Origin: Arthrobacter sp. 9AX
GTDB taxonomy: Bacteria; Actinomycetota; Actinomycetes; Actinomycetales; Micrococcaceae
Assembly (NCBI RefSeq): GCF_902506095.1
Contig: NZ_LR733293.1
Span: 934,661 to 998,660, forward strand
DNA: 64,000 nt
Direction of reading: 5' to 3'
The notes beneath the pieces are model-generated. The model had not been told where the DNA came from. It saw only the letters and a list, made by a program, of their open reading frames with translations, and ran no database searches. Below, piece after piece: positions 18,129 through 25,826 of the stretch. Made by a program: the position numbers and the translations under genes. Numbering within the stretch: position 1 is the first letter of the stretch; each line of letters starts with the position of its first letter.

Positions 18129-19052
18129 ATGACCGCCATCACCGCCACCAAACTCGAATTCACCAAGCTGGGCTCCCGCATCGGTGCCGAAATCCGGGGC
18201 CTGGACCTCAGCGCCCACCTCAGCGATGACACCATCGCCAGGATCCGGGAAGCCCTGAACACGCATAAGGTGCTGGTGTTCCGCGAGGCCAACATTGGCA
18301 CGGACGAGGACCAGGTCCGCTTCGCCGGCCGCTTTGGACCGCTCACCAAGGCCCACCCCACGGTCGCGTCCGTGGACGGCAAGCCCTCTGTCCTGCCGGT
18401 GGACAGCGAAAACGGCAGCGCCAACAACTGGCACACCGACGTCACGTTTGTGGTGAACCCGCCGCAGGCCTCGACTCTGCGGAGCATCACCTTGCCGGCG
18501 TACGGCGGGGAGACCCTGATCGCGTCAGCGGCCGGGGCCTACCAGGACCTGCCGGACGAGCTGCGGAACTTCGCCGACACCCTCTGGGCCATCCACACCA
18601 ACGATTACGACTACTCGCGGCCCAAGAACCTGGAACACGCCAACGCGGAGGAACGGCGCAAGGAGTTCACCCGGATCCACTTCGAGACAGCCCACCCGGT
18701 GGTGCGCGTGCACCCGCTGACGGGGGAGCGCGGGCTTTTCATCGGCGGCTTTGCGCAGCGGCTGCGGATCGTGGGGCTGTCCAACACGGAGTCCAAGGAC
18801 ATCCTGCGGATCCTGCAGGCCTACATCACCCGCCCGGAAAACGTGGTGCGCGTGAACTGGGAGCCGGACCAGCTGGTGCTGTTCGACAACCGCATCACCC
18901 AGCACTACGCCCCGGACAACTACGACGGCCAGCCCCGCAAGCTGAACCGCGTGACTGTCGCCGGTGACATTCCGGTGGGAGTGGACGGCCGCAGCAGCAC
19001 GGCCATCAAGGGCGACTCGTCCGCCTACTCGGAAACGGTGGTCCTCCCCTAA
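18129..19052 (+). CDS. TauD/TfdA family Fe(II)/2-oxoglutarate-dependent dioxygenase
   Basis: The 307-residue enzyme couples 2-oxoglutarate decarboxylation to hydroxylation of a small substrate. The iron-binding HxD is in NNWHTDVTF, the distal His in ITQHYAP and the 2-oxoglutarate-binding Arg in PRKLNRVTV. The sequence GSRIGAEIRGLDLS is the usual N-terminus of taurine and alkylsulfate dioxygenases, so desulfonation in sulfur scavenging is plausible, but no sulfonate transporter is nearby to support it. The ATG has a good ribosome binding site (GGCAAGGAACCACC). It is monocistronic, with a long leader and a clear terminator downstream. Confidence 0.92.
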   Translation: MTAITATKLEFTKLGSRIGAEIRGLDLSAHLSDDTIARIREALNTHKVLVFREANIGTDEDQVRFAGRFGPLTKAHPTVASVDGKPSVLPVDSENGSANNWHTDVTFVVNPPQASTLRSITLPAYGGETLIASAAGAYQDLPDELRNFADTLWAIHTNDYDYSRPKNLEHANAEERRKEFTRIHFETAHPVVRVHPLTGERGLFIGGFAQRLRIVGLSNTESKDILRILQAYITRPENVVRVNWEPDQLVLFDNRITQHYAPDNYDGQPRKLNRVTVAGDIPVGVDGRSSTAIKGDSSAYSETVVLP

Positions 19053-19204
19053 GCCCCGAAAGAAAGGTTCCCCTCCTGGCTTTGACCGCCAGGAGGGGCA
19101 CCTTCTGCTAAGGGCTGGCCGCGCAGGCACACCTGGTACTGCAGCCAGGCGATGCCGTAGCGGATCCAACCCAGGACGTCATACCACTTGGTGGCCGGTA
19201 CGGC
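19049..19204 (-). other. Protein-like in-frame continuation after the VOC stop codon
   Basis: Directly after the TAG of the VOC gene the same frame stays open for 51 codons and reads KWYDVLGWIRYGIAWLQYQ, rich in aromatic residues, before becoming low complexity over the terminator. There is no ATG, GTG or TTG near its beginning. It may be a fossil of another gene end or chance; I do not recognise it. Confidence 0.25.
19067..19103. terminator. Terminator between the dioxygenase and VOC genes
   Basis: CCCCTCCTGGC and its complement form an 11-bp stem around a seven-base loop, 18 bases after the dioxygenase stop. It is also positioned to end transcription from the convergent VOC gene. Confidence 0.7.
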
Positions 19205-19984
19205 CTATCCTGCCCGGGCCGAGATGATCTTGAACGTGGCCCCGGTGGGATCGGCGAGCTGCGCCACCCGGCCGAAGTCGCTGTCCGCCGGCTCCTCCAG
19301 GAGCGTAGCGCCCATGGCCTTGGCCCGCTCGATGGCGGCGTCGGTATCCTCCACGGAGAAGTACACCTGCCAGTGCGAGGGAATGCCGCCGGTCAGATAG
19401 CCCGAGGCGTCCAGGATTCCGGCCTGGGCGTTCATGCCCGAGCCCATGGTGGTGTACCGGAATTCGGGGGTGTCACTCATAACCTCGGTTTCCCAGCCGA
19501 ACACGTCCTGGTAGAACTTCACGGCGGCGTCGTAGTCCTTGGCGTGCAGTTCGTGCCAGGCAGCGGCCCCCGGCTCACCGACCAGTTCGTAGCCGAGCAT
19601 CTCGCGGGGTTGCCACACGCCGATGGCTGCCCCCGTGGCGTCACCGAAGATGGCCATGTGTCCCTGTTCGGGGACATCCATGGGCGGCATAAAGACCTGG
19701 CCGCCATGCGCGGCCACCGCTTTGGCGGCGGACGCGGCGTCGTCGGTTCGAAGGTAGGTGGACCACACGTCCGGCATGCCCGCCTGGCTCTCGTCCTTCT
19801 GCATGATTCCTGCCACGGACTTGCCGTTCTTCCAGGCGGTCACATAGCCGCCGTATTTTTCCTCGTCCCCGGTCTGGTACTCCCAGCCGAACAGCTCGCC
19901 ATAGAAACGCCGGGCAGTGTCAACGTCGGTGGTCATCAGGTCAATCCAGCAGGGTGCGCCGGGCGTGGGTACGGGGCTGGGCAT
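19205..19984 (-). CDS. VOC family protein with two glyoxalase/bleomycin-resistance-like domains
   Basis: The 259-residue product holds two vicinal-oxygen-chelate modules: residues 10-125 (CWIDLMTTDVDTARRFYGELFGW...) and 137-259 (WHELHAKDYDAAVKFYQDVFGW...), each with the repeated pattern DxxxAxxFYxxxFGWE. The second ends with ADPTGATFKIIS. This arrangement matches actinobacterial proteins related to the mycobacterial antigen CFP30B. The reaction is unknown; metal-assisted chemistry on small hydrophobic ligands is the family theme. ATG 19984 is preceded by AAGGAGACTGCC, a strong ribosome binding site. It stands alone between a terminator and tRNA-Ser. Confidence 0.9.
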   Translation of the reverse strand: MPSPVPTPGAPCWIDLMTTDVDTARRFYGELFGWEYQTGDEEKYGGYVTAWKNGKSVAGIMQKDESQAGMPDVWSTYLRTDDAASAAKAVAAHGGQVFMPPMDVPEQGHMAIFGDATGAAIGVWQPREMLGYELVGEPGAAAWHELHAKDYDAAVKFYQDVFGWETEVMSDTPEFRYTTMGSGMNAQAGILDASGYLTGGIPSHWQVYFSVEDTDAAIERAKAMGATLLEEPADSDFGRVAQLADPTGATFKIISARAG

Positions 19985-20101
19985 GGCAGTCTCCTTGTGG
20001 TGTGTCCGGTGGCAGGCGGTGGTGTGCGCCGATGCAACACCCCGACCCTATTTCCAGGGTCAGGCACTTTCAAGAGGTCCGGGCCGGGAGGTTAAAACGA
20101 A

Positions 20102-20140
20102 GGACCCCTGCCGGCCAGCGTGCTGGCGGACAGGGGTCCC
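20102..20140 (-). terminator. Intrinsic terminator of tRNA-Ser(UGA)
   Basis: GGACCCCTG pairs with CAGGGGTCC around an inner CCGCCAGC-type stem. On the minus strand TTCGTTTT follows. It begins six bases after the tRNA. Confidence 0.85.
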
Positions 20141-20145
20141 AATCG

Positions 20146-20233
20146 CGGAAGGTAAGAGATTCGAACTCTTGGTACGGGGTTACCGCACACTAGTTTTCAA
20201 GACTAGCTCCTTCGGCCGCTCGGACAACCTTCC
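20146..20233 (-). tRNA. tRNA-Ser(TGA)
   Basis: An 88-base class II cloverleaf on the minus strand with acceptor GGAAGGT/ACCTTCC, anticodon stem CTAGT/ACTAG, loop CTTGAAA (anticodon UGA), a long variable arm and T-arm AGTTCGAATCT. CCA is not encoded. It reads UCA and related codons. Confidence 0.96.
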
Positions 20234-20341
20234 TCGACTAGTAGTGTTTCATAGGCACTTGCCTGCAACAAAACAGAGGCGAAGAAGGTGTCCGGTGCAC
20301 ACTGGTTGCAGTGAGTATTCAGTCAGAAACGGGAGTGTTCC

Positions 20342-21325
20342 ATGAAAGCCGTCTACATTTCGGAGCCGGGCGGCCCGGAGGTGCTGGAGGTCCGCGAGAC
20401 GGACGCCCCGGTGGCCGGACCGGGCGAGGTGCTGATCGACGTCGTCGCCGCCGGCCTGAACCGTGCGGACGTGCAGCAGCGCAGGGGGTTCTATCCGCCG
20501 CCGCCGGGCGCTTCGGAGATCCCCGGCCTCGAGGTATCCGGCAGGATAGCCGGTTTCGGCCCCGGCGTCAGGAAGCCTTTTTCCCTCGGCGACAAGGTAG
20601 TGGCGCTGCTTGCCGGCGGCGGCTACGCCCAGCAGGTGGCGGTGCCGGCCGAGCAGGTCCTCCGCGTTCCGGAGGGCGTGGACCTGGTCACCGCAGCGTC
20701 CTTGCCGGAGGTGGCCGCCACGGTCTACTCCAACCTGGTGATGACTGCCCAGCTGCAGGCGGGCGAAACCGTCCTGATCCACGGCGCCACCGGCGGGATC
20801 GGCACCATGGCCATCCAGCTGGCCAAGGCGTTGGGTGCCAGGGTGGCAACCACCGCGGGCACGGATGAAAAGGTGGGAACCGCGAAGGCCTTCCTGGGCG
20901 CGGACATCGCCATTAACTATGCCGAGGAGGATTTTCCGGCGAGCCTGCGCGAACAGAACGGCGGGCGCGGTGCGGATGTGATCCTCGACGTCGTTGGTGC
21001 CAAATACCTTCCGCAGAACGTGGACGCCCTTGCCGACTACGGGCGGCTGGTGGTGATCGGACTGCAGGGCGGCACCAAGGGTGAACTGGACCTCGGCCAG
21101 CTGCTGAAGAAGCGCGCCGCCGTGGTGGCCACGGCTCTGCGGCCCAGGCCGGTTGAGGAAAAAGGCGCCATCATGAACGCGGTCCGCGACGCCGTCTGGC
21201 CCCTGATCACGGACGGTCGGATCCGGCCGCTCGTGGCCAAAACCTTCCCGCTGGACGAGGTCCAGGCCGCCCACGCCTACTTCGACACCGGCGACCACGT
21301 GGGGAAAGTCCTCCTGCTGCTCTAG
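20342..21325 (+). CDS. Quinone oxidoreductase-like NAD(P)H-dependent MDR enzyme
   Basis: The 327-residue product is a zinc-free member of the medium-chain dehydrogenase/reductase family. It opens with MKAVYISEPGGPEVLEVRE, the usual start of the human PIG3-like quinone oxidoreductase group, carries GRADVQQRRGFYPPPPGAS in the catalytic half and the NADPH fold IHGATGGIGTMAIQLAKA. Cysteine and histidine ligands of the zinc-dependent branch are absent. It probably reduces quinones or other electrophiles. The ATG follows GGGAGTGTTCC. It is upstream of the PadR operon on the same strand, separated by 136 bases with a new promoter, so it is probably a separate unit. Confidence 0.92.
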   Translation: MKAVYISEPGGPEVLEVRETDAPVAGPGEVLIDVVAAGLNRADVQQRRGFYPPPPGASEIPGLEVSGRIAGFGPGVRKPFSLGDKVVALLAGGGYAQQVAVPAEQVLRVPEGVDLVTAASLPEVAATVYSNLVMTAQLQAGETVLIHGATGGIGTMAIQLAKALGARVATTAGTDEKVGTAKAFLGADIAINYAEEDFPASLREQNGGRGADVILDVVGAKYLPQNVDALADYGRLVVIGLQGGTKGELDLGQLLKKRAAVVATALRPRPVEEKGAIMNAVRDAVWPLITDGRIRPLVAKTFPLDEVQAAHAYFDTGDHVGKVLLLL

Positions 21326-21352
21326 CGTGCCCATCTGATCCCAAGCCGGTAG

Positions 21353-21363
21353 ATACTGAGTAT
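21353..21363. promoter_or_regulatory. PadR operator candidate 1 (ATAC-N3-GTAT)
   Basis: ATACTGAGTAT is a perfect palindrome with an 11-base span, overlapping the first base of the -35 of the PadR operon promoter. A second copy of the same half-site pattern lies 46 bases downstream. Confidence 0.6.
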
Positions 21364-21391
21364 TGCCTTCCGGGGCTTGCTCCATTAGGCT
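21363..21391 (+). promoter_or_regulatory. Promoter of the padR-ABC operon
   Basis: TTGCCT (21363-21368), a 17-base spacer and TAGGCT (21386-21391) form a plausible sigma-A promoter about 70 bases before the PadR start, flanked on both sides by ATAC-N3-GTAT palindromes. Confidence 0.5.
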
Positions 21392-21397
21392 CGTCGC

Positions 21398-21410
21398 CAT
21401 ACGCGGTATG
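21398..21410. promoter_or_regulatory. PadR operator candidate 2 (ATAC-N3-GTAT)
   Basis: CATACGCGGTATG is a perfect palindrome with three-base centre, positioned just downstream of the -10, around the expected transcription start. It shares the ATAC/GTAT half-sites and spacing of the first copy. Confidence 0.6.
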
Positions 21411-21461
21411 CATGGGCCATTGGGGGACCATGCAAACCAACGCCCGAGCGCAAGGAGCACC

Positions 21462-22070
21462 ATGTCCATCCGCCACAGCCTCCTCGCCCTGCTGCAGGAC
21501 CAGCCGCGGTACGGCTACCAGCTGCGGGTCGAATTCGAGAACCGCACCGGGGCCACCTGGCCACTGAACATCGGGCAGGTGTACACCACGCTGGACAGGC
21601 TGGAGCGCGACGGCCTGGTCACCAAGGAAGGCGACGACGGTGACGGCCACGTGGTCTACAGCATCACCGGCGCCGGCAAAGCCGAGGTCAAGAACTGGTT
21701 CGCGGCCCCGGTGGAGCGGAACAATCCGCCCCGGAACGAGCTCGCCATCAAGCTGGCGCTCGCCGTGACCTTGCCGGGCGTGGACGTCCAGGCCATCATC
21801 CAGGCCCAGCGCGCGGCGTCCATGCGGGCCCTGCAGGACTACACCAAGGCACGCCGGGACACCACAGCCAGCCAGCGCTCCGCGGATACCGCGTGGCTGC
21901 TGGTCCTGGATTCGCTGATCTTCCAGACTGAAGCGGAAGTCCGCTGGCTGGACCTCTGTGAGGCCAGGATGGTCCAGCAGGCGCAGTCGGCCGGGCCGGG
22001 CCAGGCACGCAAAACGTCCAACGGGGTCACGGAAGACGCCGCCCCGCTGAACGCGGACAGCCGCCGGTGA
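21462..22070 (+). CDS. PadR family transcriptional regulator
   Basis: The 202-residue protein has the PadR winged helix at its N-terminus (SIRHSLLALLQDQPRYGYQLRVEFE, then NIGQVYTTLDRLERDGLV) and a C-terminal dimerisation helix region of the Vir_act_alpha_C type. PadR proteins repress efflux systems and release DNA on binding a drug or phenolic ligand. ATG 21462 follows AAGGAGCACC, a clear ribosome binding site; an upstream in-frame start is not supported. It overlaps the following ABC ATPase gene by four bases (GTGA), so the operon is regulator, ATPase, permease. Two matching palindromes in its promoter suggest autoregulation. Confidence 0.95.
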   Translation: MSIRHSLLALLQDQPRYGYQLRVEFENRTGATWPLNIGQVYTTLDRLERDGLVTKEGDDGDGHVVYSITGAGKAEVKNWFAAPVERNNPPRNELAIKLALAVTLPGVDVQAIIQAQRAASMRALQDYTKARRDTTASQRSADTAWLLVLDSLIFQTEAEVRWLDLCEARMVQQAQSAGPGQARKTSNGVTEDAAPLNADSRR

Positions 22071-22804
22071 GCGTGCAGGGGCCGCAGCAGGTCCTGGAAC
22101 TGGCGAAGGTCAGCAGGACGTTCGGGGAAGGCGCGACGGCGGTCGCCGCCCTCCGCGACGTGGACCTCACTATTGACGCGGGTGAGTTTGTTGCGGTGAT
22201 GGGGCCGTCCGGGTCCGGTAAGTCGTCCCTCCTGGCGCTGGCCGGGGGACTGGACCGGCCGACGTCGGGCGGTGTCTTTGTGGAATCCACGCCCCTGGCG
22301 GGATTGGGGCTCAATGACCTTGCACGCCTCCGGCGCCGTGCCGTGGGCTATGTCTTCCAGGACTTCAACCTGGTGCCCACCCTCACGGCCGCCGAAAATG
22401 TGGCGTTGCCGCTGGAACTGGACGGCACAGCCTGGAAAAGGGCGCGCCGGCGGGCACTGGACGCGCTGCGGCAGGTGGGTATCCCGGAACTGGCGGACCG
22501 CTTTATGGACCAGATGTCCGGCGGCCAGCAGCAGCGGGTGGCCATCGCCCGGGCTGTGGTGGGGCAGCGGCGGCTGATCCTCGCCGACGAGCCCACGGGA
22601 GCCCTTGACTCCACCACCGGGCAGGGCGTGATGGAAGTGCTGCGCGCCCGCGCCGATGCCGGAGCCGCCGTGATGCTGGTGACCCACGAGGCCCGGCACG
22701 CGGCCTGGGCGGACCGGGTGGTATTCCTGCGCGACGGGCGCATTGTGGACCAGGCGGCTGCCATGCACGACCCCGCCATGCTCCTGGCCCAGGCAGGACT
22801 CTGA
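22067..22804 (+). CDS. ABC transporter ATP-binding protein, MacB/LolD type
   Basis: The 245-residue ATPase has Walker A GPSGSGKSS, Q-loop FQDFNLVPTLT, signature SGGQQQRVAIARA, Walker B LILADEPTGALD and H-loop VTHEARHA. The sequence around NLVPTLTAAENVALPLEL is typical of MacB/LolD/FtsE-type ATPases that power FtsX-like permeases. The GTG start overlaps the padR stop and the stop overlaps the permease ATG, so the three genes are translationally coupled. It is the energy-providing subunit of the membrane complex with the next gene. Confidence 0.96.
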   Translation: MSVQGPQQVLELAKVSRTFGEGATAVAALRDVDLTIDAGEFVAVMGPSGSGKSSLLALAGGLDRPTSGGVFVESTPLAGLGLNDLARLRRRAVGYVFQDFNLVPTLTAAENVALPLELDGTAWKRARRRALDALRQVGIPELADRFMDQMSGGQQQRVAIARAVVGQRRLILADEPTGALDSTTGQGVMEVLRARADAGAAVMLVTHEARHAAWADRVVFLRDGRIVDQAAAMHDPAMLLAQAGL

Positions 22805-25668
22805 TGCGGCTGGATCTTGCTCCGGTGTCGAAAGGTCGCCGGAGCAGCTTCCGCGTGGCACTCCGCGTGGCCCGCCGGGACATCAGGAAGCACAAGGGAC
22901 GCTCGCTGCTCATCATCGCGCTGATAATGCTCCCGGTTGCCGGCATGACCGGGGCCGCAACCCTGTTCCAAAGCATTGAAAGAACGCCGGACGAGATTGT
23001 CGGGTACGAGCTGGGGGAAACGCAGGCCAGGTTCAGCACCCTCCCGGCCCCCAACGCGGATTCCGTCCAGGACCCGCTGAACGACGAGATGGTGGCGTCC
23101 AGCACCGGCGTCTACGATCCGGATTTTGAGGCCGCCGATCCCCGGGACCTGGTCCCGCCGGGCTACGAGGTTCTGCCGCTGAGGCAGTTCAACCTGACAA
23201 CGTCGGTGGGGGCGGCGTTGGTGTCCCTGCAGGGCACAGTCGTGGACGCGCTGCATCCTGCCTTCGCCGGAAAATTCACCCTTCTTGACGGCAGGGCTCC
23301 GCAGTCGGCTGGCGAAGCCCTGGTCTCACCGGGGCTTCTTGAGCGGTTCGGCCTGGGCCTGGGCAGGACAACCACCACGTCGGTCGGCACCTTCATGCCG
23401 GTGGGAACAATCCGGGATGCGGATGCCTCCGACCGGACCTCCGTCATATTCCTGCAGCAGGGCCAGGTGCCCGAGACAGCCCTGAACCAGGGACCGCAGT
23501 CCCCGCACTCCACGTCCTACTACCTCGTTGGTTCCGAACCGGTGACCTGGCCGCAGGTCCGGGCTGCGAACCGGCAGGGCGTTGGCGTGCTTTCACGCAG
23601 CGTGGTGCTCAACCCGCCGTCCTTGGCGGAGCGCACCGCCGACGGCGTCCCTCCGCCACAGCCATCGTCGGGATCCGTGGCGATGTACGCCACCTTCGGC
23701 CTGGTCGCTGCCCTCGCACTCCTGGAAGTAGGGCTTCTGGCGGGAGCTGCTTTCGCCGTCGGGGCCAAGGGGCAGGTCCGGGAACTCGCGCTGCTGGCGG
23801 CGTCGGGAGCCGATTCGCCGACGGTCCGCTCGGTGGTGACGTCGGCCGGACTCTGGCTGGGCGGCGTTGCCGTCCTGTCCGGCGCCGCACTGGGACTCTG
23901 GTCCGCTGCAGCAGCGGTTCACTGGGCCCGCTCCATTGGCTCAGTACGTTTTTCCGGGGTGCATCCCGACATTCCGCTGACGCTGGTGGCCATGGTCCTG
24001 GGCCTGGTGTGCTGCCTGCTGGCTGCCCTGGCTCCGGCAAACCACGTTGCCAGGCAGGCTGCCCTGGGTGCGCTGAAGTCCGGCCGTGCGCCTGCCGGCA
24101 ACGGGAAGCGGGCCACGGTGGCCGGTGCAGCGCTGCTGCCGGTGGCCGGCGCGCTGCTGGCTGCGGGCTGGATGCTGGGGGAGTCGGCCAGGGACCCGGA
24201 CCGGAAAGCCGGGCAGTTGCCGTTGGTCACCTCCTTGCTGATCGCCGGTGCCGTCCTCGCCGTCGTCGCGCTGGTGCTCCTGGCCGGTTACCTCGTGACC
24301 CTCCTGACCGCGCGGACGGCCCGGCTGCCGCTGTCCTTGGGGATGGCGGCCCGGGATGCGGCCAGGAACCGGGGGCGGACCGTCCCGGCGGTGGCAGCGG
24401 TCCTCGCAGCCGCCACCCTGGCGAGCGCCGCGCTGGTCCTGTCGGCAAGTATGCAGGCCGGGATGAGGGAGAACCACTCGTGGACGGCCCTGGAAAACCA
24501 GGCCTTCCTGCCGTTGTCCCTGGAGCAGCCCCTCCTGCCGGACGGCAGCACACAGCCGGGGGCCGCCGTCGAGCCTTCCGAACTCGCTGCCGCCGTGGAA
24601 GGTGCCGCCGGCAAGGTGGCCTGGACCCGGGTCATCAGTGCCCCGGCGTACGTTCAAAATTGTGCTTTCGGGAACGGCACGGACGCGTCGGGGCCGCCGC
24701 GCACCGCCACCTCCAACTGCCTGCAGTATTCGCTGGCCCGGCCCGCGGGCAACGAATGTCCCGTGACACCGGAGCGGAGGGTGGTGGACCGCGAGGACTG
24801 GCGCTGCCGGGGGTCCCTGGCCCAGTCCACGGGTTCCCAGCGTTCCATCCTGGTGGGCGGCGCGGAGGAGATCAGTGCCGTGCTGGGGCGGGAGGCGGGT
24901 CCGGAGGCCCTGGAAATACTGGAAGCCGGCGGAATGGTGGTGACCAACCCTGTTTTTGTCCGGGACGGGACCGCGGTGCTCCAGGGCCAGGATGTGCGCA
25001 CCCAGGCCCAGGGTCCGGCTGACCCCGCGCAGATGCATGAGACGGTGACCAGCAGTACGCTTCCCGCCGTGGTGGTTGAACCGGCCGAACCCCTTCCCTA
25101 CTACGGGGTCCTCTCGCCGGAGACCGCCCGGCGTCTGGACCTCCGGCCGGAGCCGGCCGAGCTCCTGGTCCAGCTCCGCAGCTTCCCCTCGGCCGCTGAG
25201 ATGGATGCCGTGTCCGGAGCAGTCGCCGCCGTGTATCAGTGGCCCGCCGTCGGGTTTTGGGCCGAACCGGGCATCACCCGGGGCGATGCCTGGATGACCT
25301 GGTCCATCGTGGCCGTGAGCGCCTTGGTCACCTTCAGCGCTGCGGGCATCACCACGGGCCTTTCCCTTGCTGATTCCCGGGCGGACCACGTAACGCTCGC
25401 CGGCATTGGCGCCTCGCCATGGCTGCGGAAAAATCTCGCCGGCTCACAGGCGCTGCTGACCGGCGGGCTGGGGACCCTGCTCGGAAGCCTGGCCGGAACG
25501 CTGCCTGCGGTGCTCGTCGCAGGTTCCGCCGACCTGCGCACCGCCGTGGAGGTTCCCTGGCTGCACCTGCTGGCACTCCTGGTGGCCGTGCCGCTGGCGG
25601 GCGCCGTCCTGGCGTGGCTGTTCACGCGGGCCCGGCTGCCCGTGTCGGGCCGCACCCTGGGCACCTGA
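22804..25668 (+). CDS. FtsX-like ABC transporter permease, 954 residues
   Basis: The protein has an N-terminal membrane helix (SLLIIALIMLPVAGMTGAA) after a basic cytosolic stretch and a large extracytoplasmic region. A first FtsX module starts near residue 295 (FGLVAALALLEVGLLAGAAFAV, then VRELALLAASGAD), a middle membrane and soluble region follows, and a second FtsX module occupies about 835-950. This is the double-module layout of MacB/YtrF-type mechanotransmission ABC systems, which act on periplasmic or envelope substrates rather than moving them through a pore. Regulation by the co-encoded PadR suggests defence against an antibiotic or envelope-active compound. ATG overlaps the ATPase stop (TGATG). 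Confidence 0.92.
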   Translation: MRLDLAPVSKGRRSSFRVALRVARRDIRKHKGRSLLIIALIMLPVAGMTGAATLFQSIERTPDEIVGYELGETQARFSTLPAPNADSVQDPLNDEMVASSTGVYDPDFEAADPRDLVPPGYEVLPLRQFNLTTSVGAALVSLQGTVVDALHPAFAGKFTLLDGRAPQSAGEALVSPGLLERFGLGLGRTTTTSVGTFMPVGTIRDADASDRTSVIFLQQGQVPETALNQGPQSPHSTSYYLVGSEPVTWPQVRAANRQGVGVLSRSVVLNPPSLAERTADGVPPPQPSSGSVAMYATFGLVAALALLEVGLLAGAAFAVGAKGQVRELALLAASGADSPTVRSVVTSAGLWLGGVAVLSGAALGLWSAAAAVHWARSIGSVRFSGVHPDIPLTLVAMVLGLVCCLLAALAPANHVARQAALGALKSGRAPAGNGKRATVAGAALLPVAGALLAAGWMLGESARDPDRKAGQLPLVTSLLIAGAVLAVVALVLLAGYLVTLLTARTARLPLSLGMAARDAARNRGRTVPAVAAVLAAATLASAALVLSASMQAGMRENHSWTALENQAFLPLSLEQPLLPDGSTQPGAAVEPSELAAAVEGAAGKVAWTRVISAPAYVQNCAFGNGTDASGPPRTATSNCLQYSLARPAGNECPVTPERRVVDREDWRCRGSLAQSTGSQRSILVGGAEEISAVLGREAGPEALEILEAGGMVVTNPVFVRDGTAVLQGQDVRTQAQGPADPAQMHETVTSSTLPAVVVEPAEPLPYYGVLSPETARRLDLRPEPAELLVQLRSFPSAAEMDAVSGAVAAVYQWPAVGFWAEPGITRGDAWMTWSIVAVSALVTFSAAGITTGLSLADSRADHVTLAGIGASPWLRKNLAGSQALLTGGLGTLLGSLAGTLPAVLVAGSADLRTAVEVPWLHLLALLVAVPLAGAVLAWLFTRARLPVSGRTLGT

Positions 25669-25826
25669 GCGGGACGCAGGGGCAGCGAAACGGCGTCACT
25701 CGGCGCCCCCTGCCCGCCGTTCGCCGCACTGCTTTGCGGCGGGCGGCAAATCCCATCCCGTTCCGCCACCGGCGTTGGTAAGGTGCCTTGGTAAGGGGAC
25801 CCGCACACCCAACTCAAGGAGGAGTC

